NCBI RefSeq assembly: GCF_040712315.1
Contig: NC_134014.1
Coordinates: 9,518,244 to 9,582,243 of the forward strand
DNA length: 64,000 nt
From: Castanea sativa
Lineage: Eukaryota > Streptophyta > Magnoliopsida > Fagales > Fagaceae
Direction of reading: 5' to 3'
Shown here in pieces: positions 13,251-24,580 of this stretch. Made by a program: the position numbers and the translations under genes. The notes below the pieces were generated by a model, which made no database searches, was not told where the DNA came from, and saw nothing but the letters and a program-made list of their open reading frames with translations. Every line of letters starts with the position of its first letter. The stretch's first letter is position 1.

Positions 13251-13704
13251 ATATAAATCGCTATTGAAGAAGTTGTACATTTTTTTGTGATACTAGATTT
13301 TTTTTTTTTTGAATAGAAATTTATCCCATTTACAAATGGATTCATCAATCACCATATGCCACACTTTTTTAAAACGCTCCCAATTGTCACACTCACACAT
13401 TGGCTGTCCACTAACTGGCCTAATTGTTAAAACAGCTCATAATTCATTGCATCATTTAATTTTCTCACTCTCTTTTTCATCATTTTGGGAAGAGACAAAT
13501 GCAACAATTTAATGAACCAAAGAGTCAAAAGGTGAGATTAATATTGTTAGTGGGGTGTGCATAAAGTCATTGACATTCTTAAATAATAAGCAAGCTAAAT
13601 CAAAGCTACTTCATGCTTCAAATTTTAAAGTCAAGTGGCAAGTCTTTGTAAATAAACCTCAAAGCCAATGTCATTTCCTTACCCCAACTGTCATTTATAA
13701 ACTT

Positions 13705-13712
13705 TATATATA
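13705..13712 (+). promoter_or_regulatory. TATA box of the RALF gene
   Basis: TATATATA lies 99 bp before the chosen ATG at 13804. A transcription start about 30 bp downstream (near 13735) would leave a 65-70 nt leader. It would also exclude the upstream in-frame ATG at 13732 as the main start. Confidence 0.6.
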
Positions 13713-13803
13713 TTAAGAGCCTCTCCCAAACATGTCCTTCAAATTCCTTTTCCATTCTCTCCAAAAAACTGAAACAGAAGGTAAAGGTAACTCACCTTCC
13801 AAA

Positions 13804-14193
13804 ATGGGAACCTCAAAGCTGTGCAGTTTTATCCTCGCGATCCTAGCCGTCCATCTCGCGCTCAGCATCGGCTCAACCAGGGCCGTTGATTTAAGTGGCG
13901 GTGGGGACCACTTCCAGCTGGGCTTCGCCCCGATTAAATCGGAGTGCCGCGGCTCGATCGCCGAGTGTTTGCTAGCTGGCGGGGATGACGAGGAATTGGG
14001 GTTGGAGTTCGCTATGGACTCGGAAACCAACCGGCGCATCTTAGCCTCGAGGCAGTACATAAGCTACGGTGCGCTGAGGAGGAACACTGTCCCCTGCTCT
14101 CGACGTGGCGCGTCGTACTACAATTGCCGAGCTGGCGCTCAAGCAAATCCCTATAGTCGCGGGTGCAGTGCCATTACTCGTTGTAGACGCTGA
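13804..14193 (+). CDS. Prepro-RALF peptide hormone (RALF1/22/23/33 type)
   Basis: Secreted signal peptide of the rapid alkalinization factor family; mature RALFs bind FERONIA-type receptor kinases with LLG co-receptors at the cell surface. The 129-aa precursor has a signal peptide (1-27, hydrophobic core FILAILAVHLAL), an acidic variable prosegment, the dibasic subtilase (S1P) site RRIL at 77-80, then a mature domain of about 49 aa with YISY (85-88) and four cysteines (98, 108, 121, 127) for the two disulfides. The C-terminus YSRGCSAITRCRR is the family hallmark. It is intronless, as usual. The start at 13804 is chosen because it opens directly with a signal peptide; the longer frame from 13732 would bury it behind 24 extra residues and lies at the expected transcription start. 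Which RALF orthologue this is cannot be fixed. Confidence 0.93.
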   Translation: MGTSKLCSFILAILAVHLALSIGSTRAVDLSGGGDHFQLGFAPIKSECRGSIAECLLAGGDDEELGLEFAMDSETNRRILASRQYISYGALRRNTVPCSRRGASYYNCRAGAQANPYSRGCSAITRCRR

Positions 14194-14263
14194 ATTTTCA
14201 TTTTATTTATTTTTCTCTAATTAAAATATTTTTATTCTTTTTTTTTTTTTTGGTGTAATTTTT

Positions 14264-14316
14264 AGTTTCTAAATATATGTTTTTTTTTTTGTTGAGAAAA
14301 GTTTCTAAATATATGT
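14264..14316. repeat. Tail-only retroposon micro-insertion in RALF 3' flank
   Basis: A perfect 17-bp duplication (AGTTTCTAAATATATGT at 14264-14280 and 14300-14316) flanks a 19-bp insert made of ten T plus GTTGAGAAA. It fits a minus-strand retroposon copy that kept only its tail and the last few bases. It lies about 75-120 bp after the RALF stop, probably inside the 3' UTR. Confidence 0.65.
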
Positions 14317-16037
14317 AGGTAACCTCAAATTACAAATTTCTGTGTGTTATTTTATTATTACATTACATATTTGGAATAAGGTTGAGATTGTTGTTTAATT
14401 TTACACAATTTGTTTCTTTTTTTGGGTGAATTTTGTTTATTTGTCAATATTATTGTTAATTTGTTAATGATTATCATGTGGGATTGTTGAGAATGATTTT
14501 TTTTTTTTTTTAATTTTATTATTTTGAATTTTTGAGAACAAAATAGTGATGGGTGTGATAAGGAACTTGAGGTCGGTATGCGTTGTCTTTGTACAGTTGG
14601 TCAAGTTAGGAAGTCATTTTCTGTGGTTTTCTAGATGGGTCTAAAGGCTCAGGCTCTCTGCTCAATTTTTATTTTTCCTTTTATTTTTTCTTTTTCTGAT
14701 GGTGCAAAATATAAATAAGCGGGTTAATATTTTAAATTAAAGGATTTTTTTTTTTTTTTGTTAGAAGGGCTAGTATATATATATATTAGATTAATCGGAA
14801 ATATAAATAAGTATATTTCGAATGTTTGCCGTCTTATCTAAGACGAGAAAATTCTCCACCACATCCGGGTGATCAAAAGGTTACAAAAGCAGATTTCAGG
14901 AATTTTCATTATCTAGGAAAAATAGTTGTGAAAAATGTTCTAGGTGTCAATCATGACTTCAATTTGCCTTTTTCTTTGAAATTCGTTTGCTTCATGCCAT
15001 GGATAGCAATAATCTTTAAATCGACCAATTTGACATAATTGTTGTTCTCTAAGTGTTCGAATTCAGAATCTATATCATACCAAAACTTTAACCAATTGGA
15101 TCATGACCTTGGATGATGTTAATGTTTCCTTAATTTGTGGCCATTAGATTTTGTGGAATCTAAAAAAGAAAACCTTCACAAGCTTATATTGTCCCTTCTT
15201 TTCTTCTTCCTGTTTTTTATTCTTCTTTCTTTTTGACTTTTCTTTAAAAAAATGTGTACATGTAATTAAGGAATGAACAAGAAAAGCTGGAAGTCCTTGT
15301 ATGGCTTTATACCTACATTTCAAGCTAGTTTTACACTTTCACTTTCTAATCAATTTTGGTTTTTCTTATTCTATCTTTTGCAAGAATTTCAAATGTTCTC
15401 TCTTTACTATTTTTTTCATTAATAAGTTGCACATTTTAATGAAGATGACATTATCTTTTTTACGTTTCCTCTACCAATAGAGGAGGTGTTATTTGAAATT
15501 CAACTCAATAGCTTAAGGATTACAATATGTAGGTTTTACTTAACCAAAAACAAAACCTTTCTTCAAAATCACGGACCAAAATTTGTGAAAATTTTTTCTT
15601 GAAAGACCTTGAATAGAATTTGACCCAAAAAAGTTAAAGAAACATTGGGCCCAAATGCATCAAATTAATAATGGTTTGTGGGAATCTGATTCTGTTCTAT
15701 AGGGCTCACATGCATCCCCTTTAGCAAATCAACATCAATGATTGATTGTGACACTCACTAAATGGGTGTCACTTATCAGAGCTTTTTGTGACACAATTTA
15801 AAACACGCCTCAAATGTCGTTGTCGTAACAGCTTAGATTAACTATAAAATCTACATTAATACCCACATAGTGGAGGTCCACACGTACAATGCTTTCATTT
15901 TAAAAATAATAATAATACTTTTCCTAATTTTCTTAAATATGTGCCATATTGAAGTACTTCAATCCAATATATTTTACTATTTCATAATATTCCTTTCTAG
16001 GAGCTTCCATTCAGTGGTGCCAGGTTGTCAATGGCCC

Positions 16038-16083
16038 AGATCGTAGATTTTTTTTTTTTTGGGGGTAATTCTAGATCATAGAT
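16038..16083. repeat. Tail-only micro-insertion, imperfect duplication
   Basis: AGATCGTAGAT (16038-16048) and AGATCATAGAT (16073-16083) flank a 24-bp insert of poly(T) plus GGGGGTAATTCT. Confidence 0.4.
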
Positions 16084-16666
16084 CTACCTACATTATACAA
16101 TCACATTGAAATTGTAATGAAAAAAAAAAAACCTAAAAAAAGTATAGAAATGTTTTAATTCTTCCAAATTTTGTACCATCTACATATAGACCAGACATCA
16201 CATATCAACATTCAATAGTGGGGGGTGGGGGTGAATTGTACCATCAAGTAAAAATCAAAGCAAGAGGTATTGAAGTCAGAAAAAACTTAGATAATCTTGG
16301 AGCAGTGCTCTGAGACTATGTAAGAATTGCTCATTGAAATTTGAAACATTTATACACTAAAATTAGTTGATTTCATATTCCTCCTTCAAATCATAAAATA
16401 AAAAACAAACTAAATCTTATTATGCTGAAGGGATTGAAAGAGAAGGTGAAATTGTTCTAGATTTGTATTTCCACCCCAATTTATTGAAAAAAAAATCCTT
16501 ATTTAGGTTGGAAATTACAACCTGTTGTTTTACAATTAAAAAATATGTATATGTACTTTATCTAAGAAATGTCAAATGTGAAAAAAATAAAAATAGATCT
16601 AAAATTTCACTGTGCAATCTATTCTCTATCCACATTTGTGGAAGGCACAATTGTTAGCTTATTAAT

Positions 16667-16703
16667 GAAGTTTTCAAAAAAAAAAAAAAAAAGAAGTTTT
16701 CAA
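16667..16703. repeat. Pure poly(A) insertion with 11-bp duplication
   Basis: GAAGTTTTCAA occurs at 16667-16677 and 16693-16703 with 15 A between. This is the minimal product of tail-primed retroposition, although slippage cannot create the duplicated GAAGTTTTC. Confidence 0.5.
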
Positions 16704-17230
16704 CAAACCAACCACCCCAACCTCACCCTGAAAAAGGGCTACTCAATGTTAATAATGTCCTTAATGAAGATGTTGAGCAAAAGTTATATATGATCTGACT
16801 ATACTTAAGCAATACCCTACAGAAACAAAATAGATTTTCATTTTTTTTATTGATAAGTTGTATGCATGGTTTATGAGTCTTGAACCGATGACCTTACCCT
16901 CTATCTTACTATTAAGGAACGAGGGGCAACATTTGAGCATGAATTTATTGGCCAAAACAGACAGAATCGAAATGGCAAAGAACAAATGGAATGATTTCAT
17001 TTTATTAAGGTGTCGCATTAACAAGTGACGTAAAATCATATCAAATGATTCAATTTCAATTAAATTTCAGATTAGTAAGTGATTCAATATGCAAAATAAG
17101 AGAAATGATGGAGTCGGACATTATCATGAACCTGGATTGCTGAAAATGCCAAAAATAAAATCACCATACTAAGATCCACTCATTTTTAACAACTTAATTT
17201 CGCATAGCTGTGCAGGAACTCACAAACCTG

Positions 17231-17284
17231 CCATATCAAATAATAGTGCTCTGTTTTGATTCAGCTGAATCATGCCCCATCCTG
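17231..17284 (-). other. Possible orphan exon (WGMIQLNQNRALLFDMA)
   Basis: On the minus strand a strong polypyrimidine tract and CAG precede a 54-nt stretch reading WGMIQLNQNRALLFDMAG, followed by GGTTTGTGA. This could be a splice donor or a terminal LeuTer. No neighbouring exons could be tied to it and I do not recognise the protein. It could be a relic or chance. Confidence 0.2.
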
Positions 17285-17644
17285 CAGAAAGAAATAGAAG
17301 AGACACTACCACATAAAATGTCGGCCAGAGTACCAAAATGATTATTGAACGAACTCATCTTTAGCCAATAAAGGTGAAGTTAATGACTGATTTAGTGATG
17401 TAGGACAACCTAAGCTTCCCACCTAGATTAGTCCCCACCATAGACCTTAAGCTTCCCACCTAAGCTGTTTGGATTTATCACCAAACAAACACAATGCAAT
17501 TTTTGTAAATAATCTCAATAATAATAATAATAATAGTCTGTAAAATGCAAAAGGAACTATCTGGAGTTTTATATACAACTTTCAGGAATCACAGTAATAA
17601 AGATAAATTCTCCTAAACAAATTCTAAACAATCTCAAATACTAA

Positions 17645-17783
17645 GAACAACCACATTAGTCCGTTTAAAAATTTTCATCTATTTTACACTAAAACCTACT
17701 TTTTCTATTTTACACTATTACATTTCCAAAACACCCACATCAATTTATCTATTTTACACATCTATTCTAATTAAATAATATTA

Positions 17784-17822
<39 letters not shown>

Positions 17823-18762
17823 TATTATTACTCACTCTCTCACCGGTTCCTCTACAAGTCTACATATTTAATTTTTCAGCTCTTTAAAAAAAAAAAAGCT
17901 CTCTCAAGTCTCACCCGTTCTGTATCCAAAAAAATCCTCACCCATTCCTCTCCTTCCCTCACTCTCTCCCTCACAGCGCCGTCACCCAGCCCGCCGTCAC
18001 CGCCGATCCAGCTCACCGCCTCAGCCCTCCACCAATTCGACCTCCCTCTTTCCTTCGCCCCTCCCTCTCTCCTCCACCACCGACCATTCGCCTCCCACCC
18101 CTAACCGACGAGCCTTCGCCTCCCACCTCTAACCGACGAGCACCGATCTCCCTAGCTCCAATCCACAAGCACCGATCAGATCTGAGATCTCCCTAGCTTC
18201 GATCAGGCTCCGATCAAGTAAGACCCATCTCGGTTAGATCTTCCTAGCTCCGATCAAGCAAGACCCACGAGCTCTGATCCAGTCAAGCACTGATCGTTTC
18301 ACAAGCACCGATTGTTTCGATCAAGCACCAATCTGTGTTTGTGTATCTCTGTGTTTTTTTTTTCTCTTTTAGAGCAAGTGTATCTCTGTGTTTTTTTTTT
18401 CTTTTTCTGAGCAAGTATATCTCTGTGTTGATTTTCTGTATTGATTTGTTTATGTGGATGTGTTTGTGTGTGGGTGTGTTTGTGTGCATCTGAGGAAAAA
18501 GAAAAAGGTGAGAAGAGCCGTTACTGAGTTTGTTAAGCATGGAGAAGAGAAAAAAAGAAGCAAACGAAAAATTGATAAAATAATAAATGGACAAGCTATA
18601 GTAGCTGTGTAAATATACACGGCTACTGTAGCTCGTGGATGAATTTCCACAATTTTGCACAGCTTTACACCCACTGATGTGGGTGTTTTTTTTACCCAAA
18701 ATGTGTAAAATGAGAGAATTTTTGTATTTTAGAAGAGTTTCCACCCACTGATGTGGATGCTC
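17645..18762. mobile_element. PIF/Harbinger-like nonautonomous element, copy 1
   Basis: 1118 bp with imperfect terminal inverted repeats (GAACAACCACATTAGT at the left, the complement of GAGCATCCACATCAGT at the right, 13 of 16) and a TAA duplication on both sides (17642-17644, 18763-18765). The 3-bp TWA target fits PIF/Harbinger. Just inside both ends lies the tract CTATTTTACAC/GTGTAAAAT. The interior is GC-richer, with tandem CTCCGATC-type repeats (18140-18330) and three GTATCTCTGTGTTTTTT units (18340-18430). It shares ends and architecture with 59079-60147 and has no transposase. It appears to sit in the LTR region of the gypsy element to its right. Confidence 0.75.
17786..17830. repeat. (ATT)n microsatellite
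   Basis: About 14 ATT units inside the left part of the PIF-like element. Confidence 0.9.
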
Positions 18763-18799
18763 TAATATGATAATCCTAACAATCTCAAATACCAATACT

Positions 18800-20727
18800 A
18801 AAGATAAACCCAAATAAAGATAACATAAATGATAAAGATAATCTCCACAGATGTGCTATCATGTGGTGTCCACACCAACTCCCCTAGGGTGGGAGAAACT
18901 CGACCCCGTCGAGTAAAGCTCATAAGGATCAAGTGTGGGTCAGCATGGCTCCTCCATCGACGCTTATATGTGCGGGTGATAAGAGGTAGAGATGAGGTGG
19001 TAGCAAGTGTATCCAAGTAAGCCTCCAAAAGAGCGGGATCAAGCTGCTGCAACTCCTCCCTGGTGATCCATGTACAATCAGAATTAGGTCATCCTCGCTA
19101 ACGAACCAAGAAGCTCTGAACTGTTCCATCCCTAGTGAAAAGAGACTACTCATCCAAAATAACATCAATAATATCTGAATGTGCCTTTTGGAAACAAGAT
19201 GGTGTAGGGCTTGGGACACGGTTAGCCAAAGAAGAAGAGGGTGGATTATTAAAAGGGTTATAGGGAATAACTGCTAGACCTTTAAAAGCAATTAAATCAG
19301 CAATATTAAAAGTAGAACTAATACCATAATCTGAAGGTATATCAATCACATAAGCATTAGATCCAAGTTTCGTTAATACCTTTAATGGGCCAACACTGCA
19401 GGCCTGTAGTTTCTTAACGATACTCGAAGGATACCGTTCAGGCTTGATACGAATCATAACATAATCTCCTGAATCATAACATAATCTCCTACATCAAAGT
19501 CTAAATGACGTCGATGTAAATCAACCTGAGTTTTAAGATTACTAGCATGAATTCGTTTGTTGATCTCTTTATGTAGCACATGCATGTGACTAGCAAACTC
19601 TACTGTAGACACATAAACCCTATCATGTGAGGACATTGGGAGAAGGTCTAAAGGTCTCCTAGGTGTATAACCATGAACAACTTCAAATGGACTCATAACT
19701 ATGGACCTATTGACTGAGTTATTGTATGCAAATTGGGCTACAAGGAGTATAGATTCCCAAGTCCTACCATTCTCAACTATGAGACACCTCAAAAGATTTC
19801 CTAGATTCTTATTTACAATCTCAATTTGACCATCAGTTTGAGGATGGTATGCTATGGAGAATTTCAAATTTGTTCCTATCATGTGCCAATATTCTCCCAA
19901 GGATGGTGTGGAACTGGTAGAGGAGTGTAAAGGACAGTATTTTCTTGCAATGCTTAGCCAGTTGACATTGATGACATTGACCAATTATCTTGGCAACATC
20001 TCTCTTAAGACTTGGCCAATAGAACTACCTCCCTACCTCTTCAATTGTCTTATCACGTCTAAAATGTCCTGAAATCCCTCCCGTGTGCACTTCCCAAACC
20101 AAAAAGTCTCTAACTGATGTGCGGGGGATACAAAGCTCATTAGCTTTAAACAAGTAGCCATCTCGGAGGATAACATCATCAACAACCTGAAGATGCTCAT
20201 TCCAAAGCGTAGTGTACACTTCTCCAAAATTTGGGCAAGATTCATACTCCTCTTGCAACTTCTCAAATCCTATGACTTTTGCGCTCATCACAGAAAGTAA
20301 GGTGAATCGATGACTCAAAGCGTCAGCTACCTTATTCTTAACACCAAATTTAGGTCTCAAAACAAAAGAGAATCTTTGCAAATACTCAACCCAAGGGACA
20401 TGTCGAGCATTCAATTTCTTTTGGAAATTGATGTGGCGGAAAGCATCATGATCAGAATAAATGACAAACTCATGGGGTGTCGAATAATGGCTCCAATATC
20501 TTAAAGCTTGTACCACAGCATAGAGTTCTTTATCATATGTTGAATACTTCTTCTTAGCCTCATTTAATTTCTCACTAAAGTAAGCTATAGGGTGACGATC
20601 TTGGCTAAGAGCTCCTCCTATACCTACACCAGACACATCACATTCCACTTCAAAGACCTTATCAAAGTCTGGTAGGCACATCACCGATGCTTTTGTCATC
20701 TTCTTCTTGATTTCTTGAAATGTTTTA
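18800..20727 (-). mobile_element. Ty3/gypsy pol 3' half: RNase H and defective integrase
   Basis: Read on the minus strand, 20699 to 20025 gives retroelement RNase H (FEVECDVSGVGIGGALSQDR, then YSTYDKELYAVVQALRYWSH) and the integrase zinc finger (HTGGISGHFRRDKT, with CHQC in a shifted frame near 19975). The core then jumps to the HPQTDGQ segment (19984-19454); the part carrying the first two acidic catalytic residues is deleted. The C-terminal linker (19457-19146) and the polyprotein end (to about 18840) follow in other frames. Stops and frameshifts make it inactive. A 21-bp tandem duplication (AATCATAACATAATCTCCTG) lies near 19455-19497. This half continues from the segment at 27420-30136. 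Confidence 0.85.
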
Positions 20728-20735
20728 CTAGTAGT
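20728..20735. repeat. Left 8-bp target duplication of hAT element
   Basis: CTAGTAGT here and CTAGCAAC at 27412-27419 share 5 of 8 bases and differ by transitions only. Taking out one copy plus the element rejoins the gypsy frame exactly. Confidence 0.7.
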
Positions 20736-22488
20736 TAGGCCTATTCAAGGATATACCGGCACTGACAAAACTGGTTTGACCGCATCGCCCTGCCCCGCTC
20801 AAGGCTCCGCCAAAGGTTTCCAGCACGGTGGTCGGCAGTATATCTTCAGTGCCGACGTCGGACTGGTGCGGCCATCGGCACTGAGATGTGCACATTGCCA
20901 AAGACCGAACCGACTCGAGCATGGTTTCTATATATGTTAATATGTATAAGAAGAAGAAGAGGCCTAATGTTCATCCATGAACAGGGTCGTTCTTATAAAA
21001 AAAAAAATTTTTGAATTCTTATCCATGAATGTACAGGCCTAACGTCCTTATCAAAAAATAAATTTTGAATTAAAAAGGAAGTTAACGTGTGTTAGGTAGT
21101 ATGAGACTCTGAGTGGTCTTGTCCAAGTAAGACTAGTGTCTCCCACTTGCATTTTTTTTAAAAAAAATATTTTAAAAAAAATGTTATATGGCCGTATGGG
21201 TTAGTGGATTATAGTCATGCCACTTCGTTTTTTTTAAAAAAAAATGCCGCATGGGTTAGTCATTTTCTTGCCACTTGCATTTTTTGAAAAAAATATATAA
21301 AAAAATAAAAATAAAAAACGATGTTTGTCACTGTTTGAGTCAGTCACTGTGCAAGATATTTTTTTTCTCTTTTGATCTCAGCCACATATGTCTTTTCTCT
21401 TGAGTTGTTTCCAACTCAGCTACTCTCATTAGTCATGTCTCTTCTTTACTCTCATTTCTCCTTTTCACTCTCTAGACTTCTGCTCCTCTCAAGTCTCACA
21501 CTCTCGCCTCTTTGACTCAGAAGTCAGAACTCAGTCATCAGCTACCTTCATTTCTCTTTTAAGCCGTAATCCCGCTGAACAAAAATTAATTTTTCCCACT
21601 CAATATCAGAATCTCAGGCTCTCACCTAACCATTTTTCTCTTCTTTTTTGCTCTCAGCCACATAATGTTTCTTCCAAACCCTAATCCCGTTGAACAATTA
21701 GTAGTGTTTCCCTCTCAATCTCAGATTTTCAGGCTCCCACCAACCATTTTTCTCTTCTCTTTTGCACTCAGCCACATAATTTTTTTTCCATACCTTAAAA
21801 CCACCGAACAAACAGTAGTTTTTCCCTCTCAAATTCTCAATGTGAGGCTCCGACCTAACCTTCCACTATTTAAGAACACAAGCTCTCAGTCTCACTCTCA
21901 AGACTCATCTTTGATCCTCAGTCTCACTCTGTCACAAAGAAAGAATTTCCTTTCAATGTCTCACGAAATTCCTAATACCTAAGTCAGTCAATCTCCTTTT
22001 CATCTCCGTTCTCCACCGTGGCTCTGCCATTATGTAGTTCTGTCTTTGGTAACCCTAACCCTTACTTTGTTTTAGTTTTATTTTATGGTCACTACATGTT
22101 TCTTGTTGATTCTTTTTTTTTTTCGTTATTTTCTTGTAATTTCAGAGGTAATTTAAAAGATTCAGCTTTAGCCTAGTAAATGAATAAATCTCAAAGGCTT
22201 AAATAGTTCCTGGGTATTTTCTCATACTATCTATATTTATTTTAAGCTCACTATTTTTTATTATTTTTTTAGTTTTTGTTTGATTTTGTTTTAAGGATTA
22301 TTTTTTATTTTGTTTTCAATTCGCCATGTTGTGTCGAACTTTCATATTTGTGTTTGATTTTGCCTTTAGTTTTAGTGTTGTTTTTTTTTAAGGTTCACTC
22401 ATGTTGTTTGCTGTTTGGTTTTGTTTCTAGGGTTCAAAGACTGTAAATTTATTTTTTGATTAATCATACTATTGTGATTTTAGTTTTT

Positions 22489-22500
<12 letters not shown>

Positions 22501-22526
<26 letters not shown>
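22501..22526. repeat. (TA)n microsatellite
   Basis: About 13 TA units in the leader of the hAT transposase. The phrase GGTTCACTCATGTTGTTTG occurs on both sides of it (about 22392 and 22543), marking a local duplication. Confidence 0.8.
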
Positions 22527-22529
<3 letters not shown>

Positions 22530-24572
22530 ATATTTCTTTTATGGTTCACTCATGTTGTTTGTTGTTTGATTTTGTTTCTAGGGTTCAAAGATTGTAAATT
22601 TATTTGTTAATCATCCTATTGATTGACTATACTGTTGTAATTTTAGTTTATTATATCATGCTAATATGTTGTGATTTTAATTGATTATCTTGTTGTTGTG
22701 ATTTTAGCACTGAGAAAGCTGCTTGTATAGTTTTTGTTTACTAATATTTTATTGAGATTAGTGTATGACTGCATGTTTAAGTTAAAGGTTGCTTGCATAA
22801 TTTATTTGTTGTTGATTCCTTAATTATTATATATCTATGATTGTTATTTATATTGATGTAATTAGATTATGGTTGCTTGTGCTTCTTCTTCCACCCCCCG
22901 TACTGAGCCTACTCCTAGTTCATGTGTTGAGGCTAATCAACCAAAAATACAATCTCCCATTCCACCATCAAGTACTGCACCCCCTCAAACACAAACAGAA
23001 ACTCAACAAGCTACTATTAATGGTGGTAAATAGCCTTTTAAGATATGGGACCATTTCTCTAAAATAGAGGGATGTGACCCCCTTTACCCTAAGTCACAGT
23101 GCAACTATTGTCAAAAGAGTTATAATTGTCACCCAAAAAGAAATGGAACCTCCGCCATGTGGTCCCATATAAAATTTGGTTGTAAGAAGTACTCCTATAG
23201 GTGTGATAAAGGTCAAACCACTTTGAGTTAAAAAAAAAAAAAAAAAAAGGAGAGAGTGGTAATGAGCTGGTGTTGAGGAAGTTTAGTGTGGAAAGACTAC
23301 GGATGGCCTTGGCTAGGATGATAATTGTTGATGAGCTACCTTTTAGGTTTGTTGAGCATGGTGGGTTTATTGATTTTATGGCAGAGGTAGAGCCTAGGTT
23401 TGAAGTTCCCTCTTGGGTTACTGTTGCAAGGGATTGTCTTAGACTTTACATTAGGGAGAAAGAGAGTTTGAGAAAGGTTTTAATGGCTGGTCAAAGAGTG
23501 TGTTTGACAACTGGTACTTGGACTTCAATTCAAAACCTTAACTACCTTTGTCTGACTGCACATTATATTGATGTTGATTGGGTTTATCATAAAAAGATTT
23601 TGAATTTCTGCCTAGTACCTGATTATAAGGGTGAGACCATTGGTAGGGTGGTTGAGTCTTGTTTGCTTTAATAGGGGGTTGATCATATTTTTACAATTAC
23701 TATTGATAATGTAAGTTCAAATGATGTGGCCATAGAATATCTTAGGAGGAAAACAAAGGACAGGGTGGGTAGCTACTTGGGTTGTGGATTCCTTCATATG
23801 CGCTGTTATGCCTATATTTTGAATTTAATTGTGCAAGATGGGCTAAAGGACCTTAATGAGTCAATTGTTAAGGTTTGTAATGTAGTGAGGTATGTGAAAT
23901 CCTCTCCTAATAGATTTGAGAAGTTTAAGGCATGTGCTGAAAAAGAAAAAATTCAAAGCAAAAGTTTGTTGTGTCATGATGAGTTTACTAGGAGGAATTC
24001 AACTTACTTGATGTTAGAAAGTGCACAAAAGTTTGTGGCTGCATTTGAAAGGATGGAGGAAGATGATGGACATTTCCTTCGTTATTTTGAGGATCCATCT
24101 AGTGGTCCCCCTCGGTTTTTAGATTAGGAAAATATTAGACTTTTTACAAAGTTTCTTGGTATGTTCTATGAGGCAACCTTAAGATTTTCTGGTTCCTTGT
24201 TTATGACTACTAATGTGTACTTTCATGAGCTTGTTAGGCTTCAAGACCAGTTAAATCAATTGTGTAATGGTAGGGGTGATCCTTTGTTAAAGGGTATGTC
24301 ACAAAGAATGAAATTGAAGTATGATAAGTATTGGGGAAGTGTTGATAGGATAAATCTGATGTTATTTGTGGCTGTTGTGGTTGATCCTAGATATAAATTG
24401 AAATATGTGAAGTTTTAGTTTAAGCAATGGTATGACAACGAGAAGGCTGATGAGTTAGGATTGAGAGCTAGAGAAACTTTAAATAGATTGTACAAGCACT
24501 ATTGTGGAGCAATGGGGACCCCATGTGGAGCTAGTGCTAGTGGGATTAGTGAGTTTGGTAGTAGTGATGTTC

Positions 24573-24580
24573 CTGCCATG
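24573..24580. repeat. 8-bp target duplication (left) of nested hAT element
   Basis: CTGCCATG here is repeated exactly at 25624-25631. Confidence 0.9.

Larger units (their letters stand above)
14317..17644. other. AT-rich intergenic DNA with small retroposon scars
   Basis: No gene is supported. Short frames at 14826-15038 and 16463-16793 look random. Two tail-only insertions (16038-16083, 16667-16703) and one possible minus-strand exon (17231-17284) are listed separately. Confidence 0.4.

Noticed and set aside
13732..13803. Upstream in-frame ATG extending the RALF precursor by 24 residues
   Set aside because: It lies at or before the transcription start expected from the TATA box and would bury the signal peptide.
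13713..14060. Long minus-strand open frame across the RALF gene
   Set aside because: It is antisense to a clear RALF coding sequence and has no homology of its own.
17786..17830. Regularly spaced repeats as a possible CRISPR-like array
   Set aside because: These are simple ATT units; nothing in the window has direct repeats with unique spacers, and the DNA is plant nuclear.
20728..20922. 64-codon frame in the GC-rich island
   Set aside because: It spans the hAT terminus and target duplication and has no homology; the island is better explained as subterminal transposon sequence.
22837..23067. 76-codon frame over the start of the hAT transposase
   Set aside because: It is a shifted-frame shadow of the transposase N-terminus and BED finger.
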